55,768 bases of DNA from WHTX01 sp038255145 (GCA_038255145.1 JBBSLP010000039.1:1-55768), one strand, 5' to 3'. Shown: positions 46,534 through 55,591, counted from the first letter of the stretch. The notes: generated by a model from the sequence alone, not told the origin. Translations and numbers: made by a program.

Positions 46534-47705
46534 GTCGTCCTTCTGGTCGCCCGCGACCCCAGCCGCTCGACCTCCTCACGGGCGAGCCGACGGGCGGTGC
46601 GGTCGGCGTCGATGACGTCGCCGGCCGTACGGGCCTGCCCACCATCATGCCGTGACAGCGTGGCCTTCACGAGGGCGGCGATGCCCAACCACGGGATCTT
46701 CCCGCCCAGGAAGCTCTCCACCGCCACCTCGTTGGCGGCGTTGAACCAGCACGGCGCCGTCCCGCCCGCCCGACCGGCCTCGTAAGCCAGGCCCAGGCAG
46801 GGGAAGGCGTCGAGGTCGGCGACCTCGAAGTCCAGGCGCCCCAGGGTGGTCCAGTCGATGGCCCCGTAGGCGGGACCGTGGCGCTCGGGCAGGCCCAGGG
46901 CGTAGGCCACGGGTAGGCGCATGTCGGGCATCGACAGCTGGGCGAGCGTCGAGCCGTCGACGAACTCGACCATGGAGTGGACGATGGACTGGGGGTGGAC
47001 GACAACCTCGATGGCGTCGTAGGGCACGTCGAAGAGCTCGTGGGCCTCGATGACCTCGAGACCCTTGTTGACCAGGGTCGACGAGTCGATGGAGATCTTC
47101 GGGCCCATGTTCCAGGTGGGGTGGGCCAGCGCATCCTGGATCGTGACCGAGGCCAGCTCGGCAGCGGTGCGCCCCCGGAACGGTCCCCCGCTGGCGGTGA
47201 CGAGCAGGCGGGCCACCTCAGCGGGGTTGCCGGCCCGCAGGCACTGGTGCAGAGCGGCGTGCTCGGAATCCACGGGCACGAGCTCGGCCCCCGGGGTGGA
47301 GGCGACGGCGCGCACCACGGGACCGCCGGCCACCAGGGATTCCTTGTTGGCCAGCGCCAGCCGTCGTCCGGCCCCCAGGGCGGCCAGGGTGACGTCGAGC
47401 CCGGCGAAGCCGACCACCGCGTTCAGCACGACCTGGGCCTCGGCGGCCAACGGGGCCAGCTGGGCCGTACCCGTCACCAGCTCGGTGCCTGGCGGCAGGC
47501 GGCCCTCAAGGGCGGAGGCCGCGGTGGCATCGGTCACCACCACGACATCGGGCCGGAACTCCTCGGCCTGGGTGGCCAGCAGGTCGACCGAAGAACGGGC
47601 CGACAGCACCTTGACCCGGAAGCGGTCGGGTGCGGAGCGGATGACCTCGAGGGCCTGGGTCCCCACCGAACCGGTGGACCCCATGACGGCCACGGTGGTG
47701 GTCAT
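46530..47705 (-). CDS. dxr: 1-deoxy-D-xylulose 5-phosphate reductoisomerase
   Basis: 391 residues: NADPH motif GSTGSVG (9-15), ANKESLV, VDSEHAALHQ metal/substrate site, and TASGGPFRGR with HPTWNMGPKISIDSSTLVNKG. It performs the second MEP-pathway step. The ATG at 47705 starts 55 nt after cdsA. It overlaps rseP by 4 nt. Confidence 0.96.
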   Translation of the reverse strand: MTTTVAVMGSTGSVGTQALEVIRSAPDRFRVKVLSARSSVDLLATQAEEFRPDVVVVTDATAASALEGRLPPGTELVTGTAQLAPLAAEAQVVLNAVVGFAGLDVTLAALGAGRRLALANKESLVAGGPVVRAVASTPGAELVPVDSEHAALHQCLRAGNPAEVARLLVTASGGPFRGRTAAELASVTIQDALAHPTWNMGPKISIDSSTLVNKGLEVIEAHELFDVPYDAIEVVVHPQSIVHSMVEFVDGSTLAQLSMPDMRLPVAYALGLPERHGPAYGAIDWTTLGRLDFEVADLDAFPCLGLAYEAGRAGGTAPCWFNAANEVAVESFLGGKIPWLGIAALVKATLSRHDGGQARTAGDVIDADRTARRLAREEVERLGSRATRRTT

Positions 47706-47760
47706 CAGAGGCGTCCCACCCTGGTGGGGATGGTCGTGGCGGGGCGGACCGGCGCCGGGC

Positions 47761-49353
47761 TCACGACGGGAACAGGTCGAGCAGGAGACCGAGGTAGTAG
47801 GTCGCCGGGAGGACGAACAACATGGTGTCGAAGCGGTCGAGCACGCCACCGTGGGCCGGGAACAGCGTGCCCATGTCCTTGACCCCGAAGTCGCGCTTGA
47901 GCATGGACTCGGCCAGGTCGCCGAGCGGGGCCATGATGGCGATGACCAGGCCCAGCAGGAAGGCGTTGCGCAGGCCGTCGAAGGGCTCGAGTCCCAACAG
48001 CACGTCGTTGACCACGATGGAGCAGATGATGGCCCCGGCCACCCCGCCCAGCAGGCCCTCCACCGTCTTGTTGGGGCTGAGGGAGGACAGTGGGGACTTG
48101 CCGGCGTTGCGGCCGACCACGTAGGCGAAGACGTCGGCGGCCACGGTGGGGATGATGGCGGCCAGCAGGATGTCGGTGCCCATGCCACCGGGCAGGCGGA
48201 GGATGAGGGCGGCGAAGGATCCCAGGCCGCCGACGTAGCCCACCCCGAGCAGGGTGATGCCCAGGCTGGACGCCGGTCGCTCGCCGTCGACGCCGAACAC
48301 GTACCAGAGCAGTCCGGTGACCACGACCAGGAAGATGATCAGCGGGTAGGCGTCGGCCCCCCGCCAGTACACGGCCAGGGGCAGGCCTACCGATCCGGCC
48401 AGGCCCAACAGGGTGGCGGGGTGATGACCGCCGCGCCGGGCCGAGGCCAACAGCTCGGCCGTGCCCAGTCCCACCACCAGGGTGACGAGCACCATGGTCG
48501 CCGCCGCCCCCAGACGCAGGGCGAGTACGGCCACGATGGCCAGGGTGACGCCGACGCCCACGGCGACGGGGATGTTGCGGCCTGGGCCCCCGGGACCGAC
48601 CCGGTGGGCGGGGCCCGATGCCGTCGGGGGCTCGTTGCGGGGCGGGCGACCCTGGGGAGCCCGACCCGGACCCGCCGTGGGCACAGCCGCGGTGGCGCCA
48701 GCCGCCCGGCGGGGGGCAGCCGGTGCCTCGCCGAGGTCGTCGAAGGCGAAGAAGTCGCTGAGCGCCGGGCGCTCCCCCTCGTCGAGAGCCCCGCCCCGGG
48801 GCAGGTCGTCGGCCAGGTCGGACACGTCGCCGTAGCTCTCGGCATCCCACTCACTGGAGGGGTCCCGCCACCGGGGCGATGAGCCGTAGCTGGACCACGA
48901 TTCGTCGTCCTCACGGTCGGGGCCGGCGATGATGCGGGGCACCTGACCGGTGGCCGGCTGCGTCCAGTGCGGTAGGTCGAGCTCTTCGCTGGGGTCGGGC
49001 TGTTCGACGCGGATCACGGGGACCCGGCCGAAGCGACCGGGCTCGCGGGGCTCGACACCACCGGACACCTGGGTCAGCTCATCGCCGTAACCGCTGGCCT
49101 CGGGGTCGACGTCGTCGGCATCGTCGCCGTCGTACTCGTCGAGGAAGGACGGCGGCGCGTCAGGGATGGACTCGAACACCGAGCGCGGCCGCGGGAAGCG
49201 CAGGACCTCCCGGGGAGGGGCCGGCGCCGGCTCGTCGTCGACGAACTCGTCCGATCCGCCCAGGAGGTCGCCAGCGGCGTCAGCGCCGACGATGCGGATC
49301 TGGTCCGTGTGCGTCGGTCTGTCGGAACTCGACCTGTCGTCTCTGTCGCTCAC
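47761..49353 (-). CDS. cdsA: Phosphatidate cytidylyltransferase with long acidic N-terminal extension
   Basis: 530 residues. The last about 270 are a normal CdsA: about eight membrane helices and the signature SMLKRDFGVKDMG with the PAHGGVLDRFD end, close to residues 485-510. It makes CDP-diacylglycerol, used by PgsA. The first about 250 residues are hydrophilic, acidic and Pro/Gly-rich without a recognised domain. That nearly doubles the usual 270-300 residue length. AAGGAG lies 6 nt before the GTG at 49353, which argues that the extension is translated. It lies between frr and dxr as usual. Confidence 0.92.
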   Translation of the reverse strand: MSDRDDRSSSDRPTHTDQIRIVGADAAGDLLGGSDEFVDDEPAPAPPREVLRFPRPRSVFESIPDAPPSFLDEYDGDDADDVDPEASGYGDELTQVSGGVEPREPGRFGRVPVIRVEQPDPSEELDLPHWTQPATGQVPRIIAGPDREDDESWSSYGSSPRWRDPSSEWDAESYGDVSDLADDLPRGGALDEGERPALSDFFAFDDLGEAPAAPRRAAGATAAVPTAGPGRAPQGRPPRNEPPTASGPAHRVGPGGPGRNIPVAVGVGVTLAIVAVLALRLGAAATMVLVTLVVGLGTAELLASARRGGHHPATLLGLAGSVGLPLAVYWRGADAYPLIIFLVVVTGLLWYVFGVDGERPASSLGITLLGVGYVGGLGSFAALILRLPGGMGTDILLAAIIPTVAADVFAYVVGRNAGKSPLSSLSPNKTVEGLLGGVAGAIICSIVVNDVLLGLEPFDGLRNAFLLGLVIAIMAPLGDLAESMLKRDFGVKDMGTLFPAHGGVLDRFDTMLFVLPATYYLGLLLDLFPS

Positions 49354-49485
49354 CTACGGCTCCTTGCCGGATGATCCACGCCCCGACCGGCGGTTCCGTG
49401 GGCGGCCTGGCGGGGTCTGCGGGGTTCGATGACCCGCCATCGGGGTCGGGGGCCGACAGGGTGTCGCCGGACCGACCCTGCGTGC

Positions 49486-50055
49486 TCAGACCTCGAGCAG
49501 CTCCTGCTCCTTGTCCGCCAGGGACTTGTCGATGTCAGCCTCGTTGGCGTGGGTCAGCCGGTCGAGGTCCTTCTCGGCCCGGGTCACGTCGTCGTCGGTG
49601 GCGACGCCGGCCTTGGCCAGGGCCTCGAGGGCCTTGCGGGCGTCGCGGCGGGCGCTGCGGACGCCCACACGCCCGTCTTCGGCCATGCTCTTGACCCGCT
49701 TGACCAGGTCCTTGCGACGCTCCTGGGTCAGGGGCGGGAAGGCCAGGCGGATGGTCACACCGTCGTTGGAGGGGTTGAGGCCCAGATCGGAGTTCTGGAT
49801 GGCCTTCTCGATGGGACCGAGGTTGGCCTTGTCGTAGGGCGAGATGAGGAGCAGTCGGGCCTCGGGCACCTGGAAGCCGGCCAGCTGCTGCAGCGGCAGG
49901 TCCTGCCCGTAGGCGTGCACGGTCAGCTTCTCGACCAGGGCCGGCGAGGCCCGCCCGGTGCGCACGGACGAGAAGTCGTTGCGGGCGTGGGAGACGACCC
50001 TGGCCATGCGCGACTCGGCCTCGCTCAGGACGTTGGGGACGGTATCAGCGCTCAC
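49486..50055 (-). CDS. frr: Ribosome recycling factor
   Basis: 189 residues, family length. It has RTGRASPALVEKLTVHAYG, LLISPYDKANLGPIEKAIQNSDLGLNP and PLTQERRKDLVKRVKSMAEDG. With EF-G it splits post-termination ribosomes. The GTG overlaps the pyrH stop by 4 nt (GTGA). A 132-nt gap without a recognisable element follows before cdsA. Confidence 0.97.
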   Translation of the reverse strand: MSADTVPNVLSEAESRMARVVSHARNDFSSVRTGRASPALVEKLTVHAYGQDLPLQQLAGFQVPEARLLLISPYDKANLGPIEKAIQNSDLGLNPSNDGVTIRLAFPPLTQERRKDLVKRVKSMAEDGRVGVRSARRDARKALEALAKAGVATDDDVTRAEKDLDRLTHANEADIDKSLADKEQELLEV

Positions 50056-50771
50056 CGCACCAGAGTACCGACATCGCCACCCTCGAGGATGGTTCTCACG
50101 TTGCCCCGCTTGAGCAGGTCGAACACCACGATGGGCAGGGCGTTGTCCATGCACAGCGTGATGGCCGTGGTGTCCATGACCTGCAGGCCGCGGTTGATGA
50201 CGTCGATGTAGGTCAGCTCGTCGAGCAGTTCGGCGTCGGGCTCGAGCTTGGGGTCGGCCGTGTACACGCCCTCGATGCCCGAGTGGGTCCCCTTGAGCAG
50301 GGCCTCGGCGTCGACCTCGACAGCCCGCAGGGCGGCGGCGCTGTCGGTGGTGAAGAAGGGCTCGCCCAGGCCGCCGGCGAAGATGACGACGCGGCCCTTC
50401 TCGAGGTGGCGCACGGCGCGGCGGCGGATGTAGGGCTCGGCCACCTGGGACATGTGGATGGCCGTCTGCACCCGGGTCTCCTGGCCGGTGCGCTCCAGGG
50501 TGTCCTGGAGGGCCAGGGCGTTGATGACCGTGGCCAGCATGCCCATGTGGTCGGCCTGGACCCGGTCCATGCCCGACATCACCCTGGTGCGGCCCCGCCA
50601 GATGTTGCCCCCGCCCACGACGACGGCGACATCGACGCCGAGGTCCTGACGGATCTCGCCGATCTCCTCGGCGATCTGCTGGACCACCTCGCCGTCGATG
50701 CCCTGGGGCGACGAGCCGGCGAAGGCCTCACCCGAGACCTTGAGCAGGATGCGCTTCCAGCGGGGCCTCAT
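50052..50771 (-). CDS. pyrH: UMP kinase
   Basis: 239 residues of the amino-acid-kinase fold: RILLKVSGEAFAG, VAVVVGGGNIWRG, RVQADHMGMLATVINALALQ, and the C-terminal VFDLLKRGN. It phosphorylates UMP. It lies 17 nt downstream of tsf in the rpsB-tsf-pyrH-frr operon, the standard order. Confidence 0.97.
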   Translation of the reverse strand: MRPRWKRILLKVSGEAFAGSSPQGIDGEVVQQIAEEIGEIRQDLGVDVAVVVGGGNIWRGRTRVMSGMDRVQADHMGMLATVINALALQDTLERTGQETRVQTAIHMSQVAEPYIRRRAVRHLEKGRVVIFAGGLGEPFFTTDSAAALRAVEVDAEALLKGTHSGIEGVYTADPKLEPDAELLDELTYIDVINRGLQVMDTTAITLCMDNALPIVVFDLLKRGNVRTILEGGDVGTLVR

Positions 50772-50788
50772 GGTCGTCGTCGGCCGGC

Positions 50789-51580
50789 TCAGGCGCCGAT
50801 GATGGCCAGGGCCATCCGGACGATCCTGCCCTCACCGAGGCGGTGCTGCACGGTCTCTTTGTCGCCGTGCAGACCCTGCTCGAGCAGGGTCTGGTTGGCG
50901 ATCCAGGCGTTCACCCGGCCGTCGACGATCTTGGGCCATGCCCCTTCGGGCTTGCCCTCGGCCTTGGTGATCTCGAGGAGGTTGGCCCGCTCCTTCTCGA
51001 TGTCGGCCTCGGGGATCTCGTCACGGCTCAGGTAGCGGGGCTTGGCGAACGCCGCGTGCAAAGACACCTCGTGGAGGGTCTCGGCATCGACACCCGAGCT
51101 CTCGAGGATGACCCCGATGATGCCCCGGCCGTCCTGGCGGTGGACGTAGGTGTCGAGCAGGTTCCCGTCCGCGGCCTCGAAGCGAGCCACCTTGCCGAGG
51201 CTGATGTTCTCCTTCTTGACGATGTTGAGGTTCTCGATCTCGGCCTGGCGCTCGCTGACCGCGTCGGTGCCCTTCTCGAGCACCAGGTCGGCCAGCTCGG
51301 TCACCAGGGACACGAAGTCGTCGGCCTTGGCCGAGAAGTCGGTCTCGGCCTTCAGCTCGACCAGGGCGGCGACACCGGGCCCGGTGGCCACGGCCACCGC
51401 TCCCTGGGTCGCCTCACGGCCGAGCCGCTCGCCGGCCTTGACGATGCCGCGCTCGCGTAGCCACTGGACACCGGCCTCGAGGTCACCGTCGGTGGCCTCG
51501 AGGGCCTTCTTGCAGTCCATCATCCCGGCGCCGGTCGACTTGCGCAGCGCCTGGACGTCCTTGGCGGTGAAGGTGGGCAT
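50789..51580 (-). CDS. tsf: Elongation factor Ts
   Basis: 263 residues. The N-terminal UBA-like domain (VQALRKSTGAGMMDCKKAL), the KAETDFSAKADDF catalytic segment (usual consensus TDFVAxN, here slightly varied) and the coiled C-terminal half are present. It exchanges nucleotide on EF-Tu. The 81-nt gap after rpsB contains the direct repeat CTGCAGATGC (twice, 14-bp period near 51609-51632). Confidence 0.97.
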   Translation of the reverse strand: MPTFTAKDVQALRKSTGAGMMDCKKALEATDGDLEAGVQWLRERGIVKAGERLGREATQGAVAVATGPGVAALVELKAETDFSAKADDFVSLVTELADLVLEKGTDAVSERQAEIENLNIVKKENISLGKVARFEAADGNLLDTYVHRQDGRGIIGVILESSGVDAETLHEVSLHAAFAKPRYLSRDEIPEADIEKERANLLEITKAEGKPEGAWPKIVDGRVNAWIANQTLLEQGLHGDKETVQHRLGEGRIVRMALAIIGA

Positions 51581-51661
51581 GACTCGAAGATCTCCTGCTG
51601 CGTGTTCTCTGCAGATGCCTGTCTGCAGATGCGTTCGGTGGGGACGGCGTGGCGGCGGGGG

Positions 51662-52615
51662 TCAGCCGACAGCGGGGTCGTTGGCCCCTTCGGCCTCGGC
51701 CTCGACCACCTGCTCGGCCAGGTCGTCACCGGGAGCCACGGGGGCGTCCGCCGGCTCGGTGGTGAACTCGGCCTCGATGGCGGCGGGTTCGTCGGCGCGG
51801 GCGGCGATGCGGGCTTCACGCTCGGCCCGCTCGGCGGCGGCCTGGCGACGGGCGGCGAGCTGCTCGGCCTCGAAGCGCTGCTGGTCCTCTTCGCTGCGGG
51901 CCAGGGGGGCGGACTCGCCGGTGCGGCGGGCCCGGATGAAGCGGCCCTCCTCGACGGCGTCGCTGATGATGCGGGCCATGAGGTTGCCGGCACGGATGGC
52001 GTCGTCGTTGCCGGGGATCACGTACTGCACGATGTCGGGATCGCAGTTCGTGTCGACGATGGCGACGATGGGGATGCCCAGCTTGTTGGCCTCGGTGACG
52101 CCGATGAACTCCTTCTTCGTGTCGATGATGAAGACGGCGTCGGGCAGCTTGTCCATGTCGCGGATGCCGCTCAGGTTGCGCTCGAGCTTCTCGAGCTCGC
52201 GGCTCTTGAGCAGGGCTTCCTTCTTGTGCATCAGGGCGAACTCACCGGTGTCGCGCTGACGCTGGTACTCCTTCATCTTGCCGACGCGCTTCACGATCGT
52301 CTGGTAGTTCGTGAGCATGCCGCCGAGCCAGCGCTCGTTGATGTAGGGCATGTTGCAGCGCTCGGCGTAGGACCGGACCGCGTCCTGGGCCTGCTTCTTG
52401 GTGCCCACGAAGAGCACGGTGCCGCCACCGGCGACGAGGTCGCGCACGAACGTGTAGGCCGTGTCGACGCGGGAGAGGGTCTGCTCGAGATCGATGATGT
52501 AGATGCCGTTGCGCTCGCCGTGGATGAAGCGCTTCATCTTCGGGTTCCACCGACGGGTCTGATGTCCGAAGTGGACCCCGGCCTGCAGCAGTTCGCGCAT
52601 GGTGACGACAGCCAT
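51662..52615 (-). CDS. rpsB: 30S ribosomal protein S2 with acidic C-terminal extension
   Basis: 317 residues. The S2 core (LLQAGVHFGHQTRRWNPKMK, WLGGMLTNYQT, IVDTNCDPD) is followed by about 75 residues of Ala/Glu/Arg helix and an acidic tail. The ATG at 52615 (MAVVTMRELL) follows GGAG; an upstream start would add non-S2 sequence. It heads rpsB-tsf-pyrH-frr and has a hairpin-rich leader. Confidence 0.97.
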   Translation of the reverse strand: MAVVTMRELLQAGVHFGHQTRRWNPKMKRFIHGERNGIYIIDLEQTLSRVDTAYTFVRDLVAGGGTVLFVGTKKQAQDAVRSYAERCNMPYINERWLGGMLTNYQTIVKRVGKMKEYQRQRDTGEFALMHKKEALLKSRELEKLERNLSGIRDMDKLPDAVFIIDTKKEFIGVTEANKLGIPIVAIVDTNCDPDIVQYVIPGNDDAIRAGNLMARIISDAVEEGRFIRARRTGESAPLARSEEDQQRFEAEQLAARRQAAAERAEREARIAARADEPAAIEAEFTTEPADAPVAPGDDLAEQVVEAEAEGANDPAVG

Positions 52616-52795
52616 GATGTGCTCCTTCGGTTCGAGAAGCCCGTCGCCAACGCCCACCGGAGGTGGGCGACCGAAGTGGGGACGGGTCCAGGATGTGGTT
52701 CTGGCGGATGTCTGAGCTGGGCCCGCAGGTGCGGACCCGGACCACCGGGGGGTGGTCGGCGAGCGAGTCTACCGCGCCGCTGGCCCCCGGGTCAT
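52616..52795 (-). promoter_or_regulatory. rpsB promoter and hairpin-rich leader
   Basis: The minus strand has -35-like ATGACC (52795-52790), an 18-nt spacer and -10-like TAGACT (52771-52766). The leader is about 145 nt. It holds two perfect hairpins: GACCACC-loop4-GGTGGTC at 52740-52757, and CGCCCACC-loop3-GGTGGGCG at 52651-52669. S2 represses its own operon in other bacteria; whether these stems do that here is inference. The -35 overlaps the M23 stop codon. Confidence 0.55.
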
Positions 52796-53328
52796 CCGCC
52801 GAAGCGGTCGTCGGACACGAGGCGGGCCACCTGGGGCCCGAACAGCCCGGCAGGGTCCAGGTAGGTGTCACCGCGGCGGAACCCGATCTGGAACGTGGTC
52901 CCCGTGGTGCCCAGCGCCTGACCGCCGGTCACGGCCTGCCCGACGACGACGGTCACCGACCCCAGGTACGAGTAGGTGGAGCGGATGCCGTCGGCGTGCT
53001 CCACGCTGACGTAGCGCTGCCCGGCGACGGTGCCGGCGAAGGCGACGGTGCCCGCCGCGGTGGCCCGCACCACCGTCCCCGGTGCGGTGGCGTACTCCCA
53101 ACCCCGGTTGCCGGCCCCGTAGGGGCCGTCGTCGAGGTGGAAGCGGTCGACGACCGGGGCCCGCAACGGCCGGTGGTGGCGCACCACCGGCGTGGCTCCC
53201 GGTGACGGGGTGCCCGGTGACGGGGTGCCAGCGGCAGGCGACGCCGGAGGTGGAGTGGAAGCCTGACGTAGGGGGGTCGACGGGACGACGACGGCCAGGG
53301 CCAGGACGACCAGTGCGGTGCGGAGCAC
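52792..53328 (-). CDS. Degenerate M23 (LytM-like) domain secreted protein
   Basis: 178 residues: a signal peptide or membrane anchor (RTALVVLALAVVVPS), a Pro/Thr/Ser-rich linker with a 15-bp duplication (GTPSPGTPSP), and a LytM/M23 beta domain (RGWEYATAPGTVVRATAAG, VAFAGTVAGQRYVSVEHADG). The zinc motif HxxxD of M23 is N74xxxE78, and the HxH motif is T145xQ147, so it is probably not a peptidase but may bind or activate one. It lies between whiG and rpsB, where actinobacteria usually keep an M23 gene. It starts at GTG 53328. Confidence 0.82.
   Translation of the reverse strand: MLRTALVVLALAVVVPSTPLRQASTPPPASPAAGTPSPGTPSPGATPVVRHHRPLRAPVVDRFHLDDGPYGAGNRGWEYATAPGTVVRATAAGTVAFAGTVAGQRYVSVEHADGIRSTYSYLGSVTVVVGQAVTGGQALGTTGTTFQIGFRRGDTYLDPAGLFGPQVARLVSDDRFGG
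53201..53230. repeat. 15-bp tandem duplication in the M23 gene linker
   Basis: GGTGACGGGGTGCCC and GGTGACGGGGTGCCA follow each other and encode TPSPG-type units on the minus strand. Confidence 0.85.
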
Positions 53329-53412
53329 GTCGTGGCTTTCGGAGGTGGGTTGCCGCAGGGGAAGCGGGCTGGCTCCGGGGGTCTGACGGCGACGGTCAGG
53401 AGGGCCGGGGGG

Positions 53413-54189
53413 TCAGTCAGAGAGGCGGCGCTGCAGGTGGAGCCGCAACTGCATGACGGCCTTGGTGTGGATCTGGCACACCCGGCTCTCCGTGACGTTG
53501 AGCACCTTGCCGATGTCGGCCAGCGTGAAGCGCTCGAAGTAGTAGAGCAGCAGGACCCACTTCTCCCGGTCCCCCATGCTGTCGATGGCGTCGGCCAGGA
53601 TCTCCTTCATCTCCCGGCGTTCGTACTGGCCCGATGGGCCGTCGGAGCGGTCGGGCAGGGTGTCGATGAGGGCCACGGACTCGGACCGGCTCGACGCCGA
53701 GGTGACGACCTCGTCGAGGGCGACGAGACCGGCGTTGGAGATCTGGGTGAACGCGTGGTGCAGCTGGTTGATGGTCATCCCCGCCTCTTCGGCCAATTCG
53801 GCCTCGGTGGGGGTACGACCCAGGTCGCCTTCCAGCTTGGCCAGGGCCTTCTCGATGGTGCGGTGCTTCTGGCGCACCGACCGCGGCACCCAGTCGTTGG
53901 AGCGCAGCTCGTCGAGGATGGCCCCCCGGATGCGCTGCATGGCGTAGGTCTCGAACTTGTTGCCCAGGGAGGGGTCGAAGCGGTCGACGGCGTCGACGAG
54001 ACCGAAGAAGCCGTTGCTCACCAGGTCGGCGTGCTCGACGTTCTGGGGCAGGCTGGACGCCAGCCGGCTGGCCACGTACTTGACCAGGTGGGAGTAGTAC
54101 ACCAGGAGCTGGTTGCGGATGCCCTGATCGTGGGTCACCACGTATTCCTGCCAGAGCTCTTCCACTCTGGTGTCGGCTTCGAGAGCCAC
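53413..54189 (-). CDS. whiG: WhiG/FliA-family RNA polymerase sigma factor
   Basis: About 258 residues with sigma-70 regions 2 (SNGFFGLVDAVDRFDPSLGNKFETYAM in parts, MQRIRGAILDELRSNDWVPRSVR), 3 (RTPTEAELAEEAGM) and 4 (LADIGKVLNVTESRVCQIH). This group directs motility or sporulation genes (WhiG in Streptomyces, FliA elsewhere). The Shine-Dalgarno GGAGG touches an ATG at 54195 with no spacer but is 6 nt from the GTG at 54189, so the GTG is preferred. The dprA-whiG-M23-rpsB order matches Streptomyces. Which programme it controls cannot be told here. Confidence 0.9.
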   Translation of the reverse strand: MALEADTRVEELWQEYVVTHDQGIRNQLLVYYSHLVKYVASRLASSLPQNVEHADLVSNGFFGLVDAVDRFDPSLGNKFETYAMQRIRGAILDELRSNDWVPRSVRQKHRTIEKALAKLEGDLGRTPTEAELAEEAGMTINQLHHAFTQISNAGLVALDEVVTSASSRSESVALIDTLPDRSDGPSGQYERREMKEILADAIDSMGDREKWVLLLYYFERFTLADIGKVLNVTESRVCQIHTKAVMQLRLHLQRRLSD

Positions 54190-54340
54190 GGTCATCCTCC
54201 GCCTGCGTGTGATGGCGGTCGCCGGCACACAGACCTGATCACGGCAACGTTCGGGCGATCTGCGGACCGGACCGCCAGCGTCACGAACCTCTGCCGACTT
54301 GCCGCTGCCAACGTGCCCTGGCCAGGTGCCGGTACACACA

Positions 54341-55591
54341 TCACTCATAGTGTACGCGCGGTCGCGGTCCGTCGTCCCATGGGATTCGCGACACCACCCC
54401 TCGACGTCGCTCGACATGGTGGGTCACCTCGAGCGCATCGATGGCCACGGCGAGGCGGACGAGGTCCATCCCGGTGCGCAGGGCGAGCTCGTCGTAGCGG
54501 GCCGGCTCCCATCCGAGAGCGGCGAGCACGCAGCGCTGGTCGTGGTCCGGCGGCAGGCCCCCGTCCACCGCCCTGAGCACGGGGACGGAACCATCGGGAA
54601 CGGCGCGGGGTCGGGGCTCGAGGGGGGTTGCCCGCGCCCGGGGCCGGGCTCCTCCCATGCCCAGGGCGACGAGCACGTCCTCGGCGTCGATGGCCGGGGC
54701 GATCCCGGTGGCCAGCAGTCGGTTGGTGCCGGCCGAGGCCGGTGAGAACACCGAACCGGGCACGGCCATGACGGTGCGGTCCCTGTGCCCGGCTTCCTCC
54801 GCCGTCAGCAGGGCACCGCCCTTGGCGTGGGACTCCACCACCACGACCACCTGGGCCAGTGCGGCCACGATGCGGTTGCGGGCCGGGAAGCGCCAGCGGT
54901 CGGGCTTGGCACCGAGGGGGGCTTCGCCCAGCAGGAGGCCGGCACCGGCCACGTCCCTCCACAGCTTCTGGTTGGCCCGGGGGTAGACGACGTCGGGCCC
55001 GGTGCCCACCACCCCCACCGGCGCAGCCACACCGGCCTCGAGGGCCCCGGCGTGGGCGGCGGCGTCGATGCCCGAGGCCAGGCCGGACACCACGGCCACG
55101 CCGCACTCGGCCAGGCGGCGGCCCAACAGGTGGGCCACGCGATCCCCATAGGGCGTGGACCGGCGGGTGCCCACGATGGCCACGGTCGGTGCATCGAGGG
55201 CGTCGAAGCTGCCCCGGCTGAAGAGGAGGAAGGGTGGTTCGGGGTCGTGCAGCAAGCGGCGGGGGTAGCGGGGATCACCGAGGACGACCACGTCGATGTC
55301 GAGCTCCCGGTAGCGGTCCAGCGAGGCCAGGGGGTCGACCTTCACAGCCTGGTCGGCCCACTCGAGCCCCTTGCGGGCCCCGATGGTCGCCGTCCGCAAC
55401 TGAGGGGGCAGCCGTCCCGAGCGCACGACCTGCCACGCCTCGACCGTCGACCGCCCCTCCAGCAGGGCAGCCAGCCGCACCGGGCCCATGCCGTTGAGCT
55501 CGGTCAGGGCCACGAGGTGGGCCCGGGCGTCGACGTCGTTGGCCGCCTGGCGCAGGGCCAGGGGCAGGTGGAGAGGCCAGGTGGCACTCAC
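54341..55591 (-). CDS. dprA: DNA-processing protein DprA
   Basis: 416 residues: an N-terminal helical domain (LTELNGMGPVRLAALLE), the Rossmann-like DprA core with VAIVGTRRSTPYGDRVA, SGLASGIDAAAHAGAL and a PARNRIVAALAQVVVVVES stretch, and a C-terminal winged helix. It loads RecA on incoming single-stranded DNA in transformation. It starts at GTG 55591 overlapping the comM stop (GTGA), so the two are coupled. Confidence 0.94.
   Translation of the reverse strand: MSATWPLHLPLALRQAANDVDARAHLVALTELNGMGPVRLAALLEGRSTVEAWQVVRSGRLPPQLRTATIGARKGLEWADQAVKVDPLASLDRYRELDIDVVVLGDPRYPRRLLHDPEPPFLLFSRGSFDALDAPTVAIVGTRRSTPYGDRVAHLLGRRLAECGVAVVSGLASGIDAAAHAGALEAGVAAPVGVVGTGPDVVYPRANQKLWRDVAGAGLLLGEAPLGAKPDRWRFPARNRIVAALAQVVVVVESHAKGGALLTAEEAGHRDRTVMAVPGSVFSPASAGTNRLLATGIAPAIDAEDVLVALGMGGARPRARATPLEPRPRAVPDGSVPVLRAVDGGLPPDHDQRCVLAALGWEPARYDELALRTGMDLVRLAVAIDALEVTHHVERRRGVVSRIPWDDGPRPRVHYE
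54349..54354 (-). promoter_or_regulatory. Possible -10 element for whiG inside the dprA 3' end
   Basis: TACACT lies in the last codons of dprA on the minus strand, giving a predicted leader of about 150 nt before whiG. No clear -35 is seen. The 145-nt dprA-whiG gap shows no other feature. Confidence 0.3.

Noticed and set aside
54196..54340. Longer whiG product starting upstream in the same frame
   Set aside because: The added Arg/Cys-rich residues have no sigma-factor homology and a Shine-Dalgarno lies just before the chosen start.
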